From assembly GCF_019722725.1 (NCBI RefSeq), contig NZ_CP077941.1, positions 806,001 to 870,000 of the forward strand: a stretch of DNA of 64,000 nt, given 5' to 3'. A model generated the notes under the pieces. That model was not told the origin of the DNA. It made no database searches and was given only the letters and a program-made list of their open reading frames with translations. Below, piece by piece: positions 1 to 7,441 of the stretch; the first letter of the stretch is position 1; each line of letters opens with the position of its first letter. A program made the translations under genes and the position numbers. Source of the stretch: Vreelandella profundi. GTDB taxonomy: Bacteria > Pseudomonadota > Gammaproteobacteria > Pseudomonadales > Halomonadaceae.

Positions 1-33
1 ATCCATCTCGTTTTTCAATGCAGCTGCGGTCAT
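1..33 (-). CDS. nirD: nirD start, partial (nitrite reductase small subunit)
   Basis: Only the first 11 codons are in the window (M-T-A-A-A-L-K-N-E-M-D), reading off the left edge. The identity is inferred from position: the start lies 46 bp downstream of nirB on the same strand, where the Rieske-like small subunit NirD of NADH-dependent nitrite reductase normally sits. A weak purine-rich site (GAGG) precedes the ATG. The sequence is too short to confirm the family. Confidence 0.55.
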   Translation of the reverse strand, partial: MTAAALKNEMD

Positions 34-79
34 GGGATGCCTCGTTTTATTCAGTGTCAGTGACAGTGCACAGGATCGC

Positions 80-2611
80 TTACGCCGGGCGTAGCTGGCC
101 GCGCTCGGAGGTCATAATGATCGATGGGTCTGGGCGGTCATCATTGACGAAGCTGCGAAAGCGCTTGAGCTTTTCAGGATTGCTGATGGCCTCTGCCCAT
201 TCGCATTGATAGGTGTCTACCACCGTTTGCATCTGGCGATCCAGTTCGGCGTTGATGCCCAAGCTATCGTCCAAAATCACCTCTTTAAGATACGCCAGGC
301 CGCCGTCGAGGTTTTCGCGCCACACGGAGGTGCGCTGTAGGCGATCAGCCGTGCGGACGTAAAACATCAAGAAGCGGTCGATAGTGCGATAGAGCTGTTC
401 ATCGTCAAGATCGGTGGCGAACAGTTCGGCATGGCGCGGGCGCATGCCGCCGTTGCCACAGACGTAGAGATTCCAGCCGTTCTCGGTGGCAATGATGCCG
501 ATATCTTTGCTCTGGGCTTCAGCGCATTCGCGGGTGCAGCCGGAAACGCCAAACTTGATCTTGTGAGGAGAGCGCAGACCTTTGTAGCGATTCTCTAACC
601 AGATCGCCATGCCGACGCTGTCCTGCACGCCGTAGCGGCACCAGGTGCTGCCCACGCAGGATTTCACCGTGCGCAGCGATTTGCCGTAGGCGTGGCCGGT
701 CTCAAAACCGGCTGCAATCAGCTCGCTCCAGATATCCGGCAGATCTTCCAGGCGTGCACCAAATAAATCGATTCGCTGACCGCCGGTGACTTTTGAGTAG
801 AGGCTGTATTTTTTAGCGACTTCACCCAGCGTGATCAGTTTGTCAGGCGTGATTTCACCACCGGCCACGCGCGGCACTACCGAGTAGGTGCCGTTCTTTT
901 GCATGTTGGCCATGAACGTATCATTGGTATCCTGCAAAGGAATATGCGCGGCATCGGTGATGGGCTCGTTAAAGCAGGAGGCCAGAATAGAACCCACGGC
1001 GGGTTTGCAAATATCGCAGCCTAAGCGGTGAGTGTCAGGATTGCCGTGCTTTTCAATTAAATCAGTGAAGGTTTTGATACCTTCGACGCGGACAATATCG
1101 TAGAGCCCTTGGCGGGTATGGGCGAAGTGTTCGCAAATCGATTTATCGACGTCGACGCCGCGTGCTTCCAGCTCATAGTCGACCACGCTTTTGAGCAGCG
1201 CAGTACAGCCACCACACCCGGTGCTGGCTTTCGTGGCGACTTTTACACCAGCAAGATCCTCCGCTCCACCGTCAATCGTGGCGCAAATATTGGCTTTGCT
1301 GACGTTATGGCAGGAGCAAATCATCGCCGTTTCCGGCAGCGAGCCAGGGCCAAGGGCAGGGGCCGCGCCGCTCTGGGGCAGAATCAATGACGCGGGCTCA
1401 GCGGGCAGTTCAATGCCGTTGGCGTAATACTGCAACAGCGTGTCGTAAACGCCGTTGTTGCCGACCAGCATAGCGCCGAGCAGCTTTTTACCGTCGCTGG
1501 AAACGACCAGCTTGCGGTATTCCTGTTTGATCGGATCCAGGTAGCGGAACATTCGAGCGCCGGGGTTTTGATTGCCGTGGGCATCCCCAATTGAACCGAC
1601 ATCCACGCCCAGCAGTTTGAGCTTGGTGCTCATGTCGGCGCCAGCAAAGCGCGTGCTGCCGTCCATCAGCGTCGAAAACGCGGCTTTGGCCATTTGATAG
1701 CCGGGCGCGACAAGGCCGAAAATACTTTGATTCCATAGCGCCACCTCGCCAACCGCGAGAATGGCCGGGTCGCTGGTGAGGCACTGATTATCCACAACGA
1801 TACCGCCGCGTTCGCCAATCTCCAGGCCGCAGTCTCGCGCGAGCTGATCGCGAGGCCGAATGCCGGCTGAAAAGACAATCAGGTCGGTTTCAAGAATTTT
1901 ATCGTCTTGGAAAACCATGCGGTGGCGGCTTGCTTCGCCATCCTCAATGCGCTGCGTCGCGCGCTCGGTGAGCACCTGCACGCCGAGCGCTTCAATTTTT
2001 TCGCGCAGCAGCTCGCCGCCTTCGTTATCCACCTGCATCGGCATTAAGCGCGGCGCAAACTCAATAACCGCAGTGTCTAGGTTCAAGCCACGCAGAGCAT
2101 TGGCCGCTTCTAACCCCAGCAAGCCGCCCCCGACGACCACGCCGGTGGTGGCCGTTTCAGCGATCGCGCGAATGGCATCAAGATCGTCCAGCGTGCGATA
2201 GACCAGGCAGCCTTCGCGGTCGTTCCCCGGAATGGGTGGCACAAACGGATAGGAGCCGGTGGCCAGCACGAGACGGTCATAGGGGTAGCGGCCCTGGTCG
2301 GTAATCACTTCATGGGTTGCGCGGTCAATCTCGATCACAGCTTCACCGCTGCGCAGCTCCACGTTGCTTAGGGCATAGTAATCCGCTTCACAAAGCGCCA
2401 GAGCGTCTGCATCGCGGCCGCTAAAGTACTCAGAAAGATGCACTCGGTCATAGGCGCGGTGGCGTTCTTCGCCAAACACGGTGACCTGATAGCGTTCCAG
2501 TGCGCCGTTGTCGACTAGCTGCTCGACCAGGTGATGGCCGACCATACCGTTACCAATAATAATAAGCTGCTGGGTAGACGTTGTTTGAATAGACCCGTTT
2601 TTAGTAGACAT
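80..2611 (-). CDS. nirB: NADH-dependent assimilatory nitrite reductase large subunit NirB
   Basis: An 843-residue cytoplasmic enzyme that reduces nitrite to ammonium with NADH, the second step of nitrate assimilation. Order of domains: FAD/NAD pyridine-nucleotide oxidoreductase fold (IIGNGMVGHH near residue 20, GGGLLGLEAA near 160); BFD-type [2Fe-2S] domain (CSCHNVSK and STGCGGC, about 430-480); then ferredoxin-like and siroheme/[4Fe-4S] sulfite/nitrite reductase domains. The metal-cluster cysteines are visible as CVGSTWC (about 650) and GCTRECAEA (about 690). Length is normal for NirB. It starts 2 bp after the stop of the upstream FAD protein, so the two are cotranscribed, with nirD following. 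Siroheme can come from the cobA gene across the divergent promoter. Confidence 0.97.
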   Translation of the reverse strand: MSTKNGSIQTTSTQQLIIIGNGMVGHHLVEQLVDNGALERYQVTVFGEERHRAYDRVHLSEYFSGRDADALALCEADYYALSNVELRSGEAVIEIDRATHEVITDQGRYPYDRLVLATGSYPFVPPIPGNDREGCLVYRTLDDLDAIRAIAETATTGVVVGGGLLGLEAANALRGLNLDTAVIEFAPRLMPMQVDNEGGELLREKIEALGVQVLTERATQRIEDGEASRHRMVFQDDKILETDLIVFSAGIRPRDQLARDCGLEIGERGGIVVDNQCLTSDPAILAVGEVALWNQSIFGLVAPGYQMAKAAFSTLMDGSTRFAGADMSTKLKLLGVDVGSIGDAHGNQNPGARMFRYLDPIKQEYRKLVVSSDGKKLLGAMLVGNNGVYDTLLQYYANGIELPAEPASLILPQSGAAPALGPGSLPETAMICSCHNVSKANICATIDGGAEDLAGVKVATKASTGCGGCTALLKSVVDYELEARGVDVDKSICEHFAHTRQGLYDIVRVEGIKTFTDLIEKHGNPDTHRLGCDICKPAVGSILASCFNEPITDAAHIPLQDTNDTFMANMQKNGTYSVVPRVAGGEITPDKLITLGEVAKKYSLYSKVTGGQRIDLFGARLEDLPDIWSELIAAGFETGHAYGKSLRTVKSCVGSTWCRYGVQDSVGMAIWLENRYKGLRSPHKIKFGVSGCTRECAEAQSKDIGIIATENGWNLYVCGNGGMRPRHAELFATDLDDEQLYRTIDRFLMFYVRTADRLQRTSVWRENLDGGLAYLKEVILDDSLGINAELDRQMQTVVDTYQCEWAEAISNPEKLKRFRSFVNDDRPDPSIIMTSERGQLRPA

Positions 2612-2613
2612 GA

Positions 2614-3930
2614 CTAAGCCGCCTCCGGCGTTGGGTGAGATGAGTTTGCGTAAGAGACAGACGAATTTTCCGACGCCGCGCTAAGCAGCACTTCAGCATC
2701 TGCAGCGCCAAACAGCAGCGCCTGGCGGCAGTCATTTAGATTGCAGCCTGCGAGTGCTTGCTCGAAGTACCAAGGGCCCAGCGCGGTATCGCCGTAAAGC
2801 ACCGCGCCTTCAATCTTCCCGTTGCGTAGCAGCACCCGGCGATAGTCGCCGCGTTCGATGTCGCGGTAGCTCAGCACGTCATGCTCAGCGGTGGCCTGGG
2901 TGGGGCCAAAGGCATAAAGCGTAATGCCGCTGATTTTGAGTTTGGTTGTGCTAGGGGCATCCTTGTATCCAGGCGTCGCGGTGTCGCATAGCGTCGCCGC
3001 GAGCACGTCTACCTGCCGCCATATTGGCTCCACCAAGCCGTAAGTTGCGCCATTAAACTGGCAGCACTCGCCCAGCGCTGAAATAGCCGGATCACTGGTC
3101 GTGAGATATTCATCGACTAAAACGGCATGCTCTGTTGCCAGGCCAGCGTGATGCCCCAACGCTGCATTGGGCGTAATGCCGGCAGCGATAATCACGCTGG
3201 CAGCGTCCAGCGTGCGGCCATCTGCAAGATGCACGCTGGCGACCTGGCCCTGGGCGTCGCCCTCTAGCCTTACTAGCTGGGCGCCGGTAACGATATTCAA
3301 ACCGCGTTGAGTCAGGGTGTTTTGCAGCAGATGCGAGGCGGTCGTATCCAGCTGCCGGTTCATTAGCCGCTCGCTGCGTTGGAGCACGCTAACGTGCATA
3401 TTATTGCCGCGTTTACGCAGCCCTTCGGCGGCTTCTAACCCCAGCAGGCCGCCTCCGATAACCACGCTGTTACCTCCGCGGAGGGCAATGGCCTCAAGCG
3501 CAGCGGCATCCTGTAAGTCGCGAAAGCCATGCACTCCGCCAAGCTCAATGCCTGGAATGTCGGGCATTGCTGGGCGTGAGCCGGTGGCTAGTACCACGTG
3601 ATCGTAATTGAGCGTGCGGCCGCTATCGGTGGTGAGCGTTTGATGAACGCGATCAAGCGTGTCGACTTTTTCGCCAAGGATTAGCGTGACGCCTTGATCT
3701 GCGTACCACGCGGCGTCGCGCAGCGTCAGTGCATCGGGCTGCATCTCACCCGCAAGCAGCGGTGAGAGCAGAATACGGTTATACGCAGGGGTAGGCTCTG
3801 CACCGATGACCGTGATGCGCTGTGGGCGAGTAGGCTTTTTCACCAACGCCTCAACCAAACGATGACTCGCCATGCCGTTGCCAATAATCACCAGATGACG
3901 AATCGATGAGCACTGGGATGTGGTTTCCAT
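2614..3930 (-). CDS. FAD/NAD(P)H oxidoreductase of the nitrate assimilation operon (NasC/NasB-like)
   Basis: A 438-residue pyridine-nucleotide-disulfide-type oxidoreductase with an N-terminal FAD motif (IIGNGMASHR, about 14-23), an NAD-binding motif (VIGGGLLGLEAAEG, about 155) and a second FAD motif around SALGECCQ (about 285). It resembles the N-terminal half of NirB but has no BFD or siroheme domains. Family knowledge and position suggest it passes electrons from NADH to the catalytic nitrate reductase NasA, as NasC does in Klebsiella. First gene of the minus-strand operon, with GAGGAG 7 nt before the ATG. Its leader carries the ANTAR/terminator element described separately. A generic rubredoxin- or ferredoxin-reductase role cannot be excluded. 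Confidence 0.85.
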   Translation of the reverse strand: METTSQCSSIRHLVIIGNGMASHRLVEALVKKPTRPQRITVIGAEPTPAYNRILLSPLLAGEMQPDALTLRDAAWYADQGVTLILGEKVDTLDRVHQTLTTDSGRTLNYDHVVLATGSRPAMPDIPGIELGGVHGFRDLQDAAALEAIALRGGNSVVIGGGLLGLEAAEGLRKRGNNMHVSVLQRSERLMNRQLDTTASHLLQNTLTQRGLNIVTGAQLVRLEGDAQGQVASVHLADGRTLDAASVIIAAGITPNAALGHHAGLATEHAVLVDEYLTTSDPAISALGECCQFNGATYGLVEPIWRQVDVLAATLCDTATPGYKDAPSTTKLKISGITLYAFGPTQATAEHDVLSYRDIERGDYRRVLLRNGKIEGAVLYGDTALGPWYFEQALAGCNLNDCRQALLFGAADAEVLLSAASENSSVSYANSSHPTPEAA

Positions 3931-3972
3931 GGGCGGCTCCTCTGTGTCGTTGCGGCTGCTTGAGCATCAAGC

Positions 3973-4023
3973 AAAAAAAACGCCCCCGTTACACCTTCTT
4001 TTCAGAAGAGGTAGCAGGGGCGT
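3973..4023 (-). terminator. Leader (attenuator) terminator of the nir operon
   Basis: On the minus strand, an imperfect GC-rich hairpin (ACGCCCC-type 5' arm paired with GGGGGCGT) is followed immediately by eight U. It lies about 40 nt upstream of the first gene's start codon rather than after a gene, so it must be passed for expression. Its 5' arm overlaps the 3' arm (GCCC) of the AACGAC hairpin, so the two structures exclude each other. Confidence 0.8.
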
Positions 4024-4113
4024 CGTTGCCCGATAGCGTTTTTTTTAAATCTAAGCTTTAGACCAAAGCTTTAGAACTAAGCTTTAAACGCACGGCAACC
4101 GCCATTGGCTGCC
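4018..4113 (-). ncRNA. ANTAR-type antitermination leader RNA of the nir operon (P1/P2)
   Basis: Read on the minus strand, two hairpins with six-nucleotide loops are present. P1 (4113-4094) is GGCAGCC-[AATGGC]-GGTTGCC, a 7-bp stem with one G-U pair. P2 (4031-4018) is GGGC-[AACGAC]-GCCC. Both loops carry A at position 1 and G at position 4, the hallmark of RNAs bound by ANTAR-domain antiterminators such as NasR. P2 overlaps the 5' arm of the terminator that follows. The linker of about 62 nt contains three AAGCTT units that can fold on themselves. A nasR gene is present at 27271-28554. Motif recognition is by eye. Confidence 0.8.
4053..4087. repeat. Three AAGCTT units with exact 13-bp spacing
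   Basis: AAGCTTTAGA starts at 4053 and 4066, and AAGCTTTAA at 4079. The array lies between the P1 and P2 hairpins of the nir leader. Because AAGCTT is self-complementary, neighbouring units can pair (for example CTAAAGC with GCTTTAG), which may shorten the P1-P2 distance. Confidence 0.7.
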
Positions 4114-4127
4114 CGTTAATTTAAAAA

Positions 4128-4157
4128 TCTTGATATGTCTTGATATGTCTTGATGTG
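4128..4157. repeat. 10-bp tandem triplicate TCTTGATATG
   Basis: Three head-to-tail units: TCTTGATATG, TCTTGATATG, TCTTGATGTG. The period equals one helical turn. It lies immediately downstream of the predicted minus-strand sigma-54 promoter, around the predicted transcription start of the nir leader. Confidence 0.85.
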
Positions 4158-4161
4158 TAAT

Positions 4162-4179
4162 AAGCAATTATCTAGCCAA
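4162..4179 (-). promoter_or_regulatory. Sigma-54 promoter candidate for the nir operon
   Basis: On the minus strand the sequence is TTGGCTAGATAATTGCTT. GG and GC are separated by exactly 10 nt, with TTGGC and TTGCT flanks close to the -24/-12 consensus. The predicted start is near 4152, so the whole ANTAR leader would be transcribed. An NtrC-like site lies about 120 bp upstream. Confidence 0.65.
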
Positions 4180-4265
4180 CTTTTTTTAAATTTTGTTTTT
4201 TATAGTTATGTCAGTTGCTTAGAAGGATTTTATCGATAACTAAGTTAGCTGCTCGAACGTAGGCC

Positions 4266-4282
4266 TGCACGTCAATGGTGCG
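4266..4282. promoter_or_regulatory. NtrC-binding-site candidate
   Basis: TGCACGTCAATGGTGCG keeps the two arms TGCAC and TGGTGC with the spacing of well-known enterobacterial NtrC sites upstream of glnA. It lies between the two divergent sigma-54-like promoters: about 122 bp upstream of the predicted nir start and about 163 bp upstream of the predicted nasA start. One site could therefore serve both operons. Confidence 0.6.
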
Positions 4283-4409
4283 TTAAGTGTTTGTCATGCA
4301 CTCCCTGGCATCATTTAAAGTGCTCTGGGCGGATATAAAACGCTCAGCTACGAATTTTTTTATTTTCAAGATTCTGTTTTTAAAGGCTTAATTTAATAAA
4401 TAGCGATGG

Positions 4410-4426
4410 GCGGACTGTCTTTTGCA
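4410..4426 (+). promoter_or_regulatory. Sigma-54 promoter candidate for nasA
   Basis: GCGGACTGTCTTTTGCA has GG-N10-GC spacing and a good TTTGCA -12 element. The -24 element is weaker than on the opposite strand (CGGAC rather than TGGCA). The predicted start is near 4437, giving a leader of about 275 nt that includes the ANTAR hairpins and terminator. Confidence 0.4.
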
Positions 4427-4580
4427 GTTATCTAATCAATAAGTTAGACAATAAGTGAGTTAACAAGCAGCAAGCGCATTGATAGGCGATGGCAGCGAAC
4501 AAGTCCAAAGCCGTTAGAAAAATAAGTAGCCGTTAACAATGTGCCACTGTCAGGAAACATGCAGTTGTTAGTGAATTAGT

Positions 4581-4619
4581 CGACACCGCTGAAGGTGCGC
4601 TGTGGCAACGACGTCCAGC
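4581..4619 (+). ncRNA. ANTAR-type antitermination leader RNA of nasA
   Basis: P2 is GCTG-(T bulge)-GGC-[AACGAC]-GTC-CAGC at 4599-4619, with the hexaloop AACGAC at 4607-4612 (A1, G4). Just upstream, CACC-[GCTGAA]-GGTG (4584-4597) is a P1 candidate; its loop has G4 but G instead of A at position 1. The 10-mer GGCAACGACG is identical to that in the divergent nir leader. The P2 3' arm overlaps the 5' arm of the following terminator. Confidence 0.75.
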
Positions 4620-4676
4620 CCTCTTCTCCCAATGCGTTTATACAGCGCATTAGAGAAAAGGACTGGGCGTTTTTTT
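4612..4676 (+). terminator. Leader (attenuator) terminator of nasA
   Basis: A 17-position stem (4612-4628 with 4653-4669; two C-A mismatches and one G-U) is capped by an inner AATGCG/CGCATT hairpin and followed by seven T. It sits 35 bp before the nasA start codon, downstream of the AACGAC hairpin, so it is an attenuator rather than a gene-end terminator. Confidence 0.8.
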
Positions 4677-4711
4677 ATGCGTGGCGTTAATGAGCAACCC
4701 GAGGAGTAGCT

Positions 4712-7441
4712 ATGACTCAGGCTAAAACGACATGCCCCTATTGCGGCGTCGGCTGCGGCGTAACGGCAACCGTGAAAGCGGGTACGCTGTGTGCTGTCGA
4801 AGGCGATCTTGAGCACCCGGCCAACTACGGGCGGCTGTGTGTCAAAGGGTCGGCGCTGCATGAAACGCTGGGTCACCAGGGGCGCTTAACGCATCCCCGA
4901 GTCGATGGTGTGGACGTTACCTGGAACGTCGCGCTGAGTACCGTCGCGCAGCGCCTGAAATCGCTGCGCTCAGCGCATGGCAATCACTGCGTGGCAGCGT
5001 ATCTTTCCGGGCAGCTTTTAACCGAAGATTACTATGTGGCTAACAAGCTATTTAAAGGCTTTTTAGGCACTCCACATTTAGATACCAACTCGCGCCTTTG
5101 CATGGCGTCAGCGGTAGCCGGTTACAAGCGCGCCTTCGGTGCGGATGCGGTTCCCTGTAACTACGAGGATTTGGAAGAGGCCGAGCTAGTCGTGCTGGTG
5201 GGGTCCAACCTTGCCTGGAATCACCCGGTGCTTTACCAGCGCATTAAAGTCGCTAAAGAGCGCAACCCGCTGATGCGCCTGGTGGTGATTGATCCGCGGG
5301 TGACCGACAGCTGTGAAATCGCCGATCTCTATCTAGGTATTAAACCGGGTAGCGATGCGTATTTGTTTAACGGCTTGCTGGCGTGGATGGAGCAGCATCG
5401 CAGGCTCGATACTGTTTACATTGAGCGCCACACCGAGGGCTTTGACGATGCCTTGGCGGCTGCCCAGCAGTCCGCAGGGTCGGTGGCTGATCTCGCGGCC
5501 GCCTGCGATGTTGACCCCGAGCGGCTGGAAACCTTCTTTTACTGGTTTGCCAGCCAGCTGCATGTGGTCACGCTTTATTCTCAAGGCGTCAATCAATCCT
5601 CCAGCGGCACCGATAAATGCAACGCGATTATTAACTGCCACCTAGCGGGCGGAAAAATTGGCTTGCCGGGAGCCGGGCCGTTTTCAATTACCGGCCAGCC
5701 CAATGCGATGGGCGGGCGCGAAGTCGGCGGGCTTGCCAATCAGTTAGCCGCCCACATGGATTATCACACCCCCGGTGCGATTGATCTGGTCAGCCGCTTT
5801 TGGGCAACCGAAAACCTTGCGCCGACGTTATCCGAAAGCCCCGGCTATAAAGCCGTTGAGCTATTTGAGGCCATTGAGCGCGGCGAGATTAAAACGCTTT
5901 GGATCATGGCCACCAACCCTGTGGTTAGCCTGCCCGATGCGGCGCGAGTGCGCGCCGCGCTGGAAAAATGCCCGCTGGTAATCGTATCCGAGTGCGCGGC
6001 CCACACCGACCTGTTGCCCTATGCCGATATCGTGCTGCCTGCATCAGGCTGGTCGGAAAAAGATGGCACCGTGACCAACTCTGAGCGCCGTATTTCTCGC
6101 CAGCGAGGTATGTTGCCGCCCCCTGGCGAGGCGCGCCACGACTGGTGGATTATCTGCGAAGTGGCCAAACAGCTGGGGTTTGTTGAGGCGTTTAACTATG
6201 CGCATCCCTGGGAGATTTTTGACGAGCACGCACGGCTTTCAGAATTTGAAAATGGCACGGTGCCTGCCAGCCCGAAGCGGCTATTTGATATCTCGGGCCT
6301 GGTTGGGCTGGGGCGCGCAGGCTACGACGCCTTAGCGCCGATTCAATGGCCGGTCACCAAGGCCGCACCGAAGGGCACTGCTCGGCTGTTTGAAGACGGT
6401 GAGTTTGCCACTGCGAATGGTCGCGCCAAGCTGCTGGCGATTGTTCCGCAGTGGCCCGAACAGGCGCTTAGCGCCGCTTACCCGCTGCGCCTAAATACCG
6501 GTCGAATTCGCGACCAGTGGCACACCATGACGCGCACCGCTCGCGCGCCGCGCTTAATGAATCACCGCGCGGAACCGTTTATGGACGTGCACCCCGACGA
6601 TGCCCACGTCGCCGGTGTTACTGATCAAGGCTTGGCAGTATTAACCGCTGCGAAGGGGGAGTTTCGTGCCCGTGTGCGGATTTCCAATGCCCAGCGGCGT
6701 GGCGAGGTGTTTGTACCCATTCATTGGACCGATTGCTTCACCCAGCAGGCTAGAAGCAGTGCGCTGATCGACAGCATTACGGACCCGTTCTCCGGTCAGC
6801 CGGAGTCCAAGCACGGTGCCGTGGCGCTTGCGCCGCTAGAGGTGAAGTGGCAGGCCACGCTGCTGATGGCGGATGCTGCTGTAGAAGCAACGCCGTGGTG
6901 CGCCAGCGCCTACTGGACACGCATTCCTATGCGCGGCTGCCAGCGCTGGCAGCTCGCCGATGTCCAGCCGATCAGCGACTGGTTAGCACAGCTTAGCGCC
7001 TGGCTGCCAGGGTCTGTGTCGGTACTCAGCCAGGATGCCGCGAGCGGGCGCCTGCGTGCGGCGGGTGTTGAAAATGACCAGCTTCGCTGGTGGCTCATGG
7101 TCGGCCTACCCAGCGAGCTTCCGGGGTTGGCGTGGCTGGAGTCCCGCTTTAACGAGGCGGCGCTGAGTGATATCCATCGGCGGCGCTTATTGGCCGGCTG
7201 TGACGACGGCGCTGCGGATACCGGCCCTGTGGTGTGCAGCTGTCATCAAGTCGGCCAAACCACTATTACTAACGCCATTCGTGCCGGCGATACCAGCATC
7301 GAAGCGCTTGGCGCCAGGCTCGCCTGCGGCACTCAGTGCGGCAGCTGTATTCCCGAATTGAAATCACTTATTGAAGAGGAGCGGCCCCATGCGCGCGCTT
7401 TACAACGCCCTGTGCAATCCCCTGCTACTGAAAGCGCATAG
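4712..7441 (+). CDS. nasA: Assimilatory nitrate reductase catalytic subunit NasA
   Basis: A 909-residue cytoplasmic molybdopterin oxidoreductase that reduces nitrate to nitrite. The N-terminal [4Fe-4S] site is CPYCGVGC (residues 8-15) plus GRLCVKG (about 50). TNSRLCMAS (about 128) carries the likely Mo-ligand cysteine, followed by MGD-binding domains. The C-terminus adds a BFD-type [2Fe-2S] domain (VCSCHQVG and GTQCGSC, about 842-885), as in Klebsiella-type NasA. No Tat signal, fitting an assimilatory enzyme. GAGGAG precedes the ATG. It heads the plus-strand operon nasA-cobA-FNT channel and is controlled by the ANTAR/terminator leader. Confidence 0.97.
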   Translation: MTQAKTTCPYCGVGCGVTATVKAGTLCAVEGDLEHPANYGRLCVKGSALHETLGHQGRLTHPRVDGVDVTWNVALSTVAQRLKSLRSAHGNHCVAAYLSGQLLTEDYYVANKLFKGFLGTPHLDTNSRLCMASAVAGYKRAFGADAVPCNYEDLEEAELVVLVGSNLAWNHPVLYQRIKVAKERNPLMRLVVIDPRVTDSCEIADLYLGIKPGSDAYLFNGLLAWMEQHRRLDTVYIERHTEGFDDALAAAQQSAGSVADLAAACDVDPERLETFFYWFASQLHVVTLYSQGVNQSSSGTDKCNAIINCHLAGGKIGLPGAGPFSITGQPNAMGGREVGGLANQLAAHMDYHTPGAIDLVSRFWATENLAPTLSESPGYKAVELFEAIERGEIKTLWIMATNPVVSLPDAARVRAALEKCPLVIVSECAAHTDLLPYADIVLPASGWSEKDGTVTNSERRISRQRGMLPPPGEARHDWWIICEVAKQLGFVEAFNYAHPWEIFDEHARLSEFENGTVPASPKRLFDISGLVGLGRAGYDALAPIQWPVTKAAPKGTARLFEDGEFATANGRAKLLAIVPQWPEQALSAAYPLRLNTGRIRDQWHTMTRTARAPRLMNHRAEPFMDVHPDDAHVAGVTDQGLAVLTAAKGEFRARVRISNAQRRGEVFVPIHWTDCFTQQARSSALIDSITDPFSGQPESKHGAVALAPLEVKWQATLLMADAAVEATPWCASAYWTRIPMRGCQRWQLADVQPISDWLAQLSAWLPGSVSVLSQDAASGRLRAAGVENDQLRWWLMVGLPSELPGLAWLESRFNEAALSDIHRRRLLAGCDDGAADTGPVVCSCHQVGQTTITNAIRAGDTSIEALGARLACGTQCGSCIPELKSLIEEERPHARALQRPVQSPATESA

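Noticed and set aside
3946..3953. A third GCAACGAC copy on the minus strand just before the SD of the nir operon
   Set aside because: No flanking stem exists, so the loop would not be presented as a hairpin; treated as coincidence or a remnant.
4292..4320. Sigma-70-like TTGTCA-17-TTTAAA upstream of nasA
   Set aside because: Poor -10 match and a better sigma-54 context nearby; cannot be supported by eye.
7371..7388. TTG start for cobA
   Set aside because: It would place the SD inside the coding sequence; the ATG at 7389 has AAGAGGA correctly spaced.
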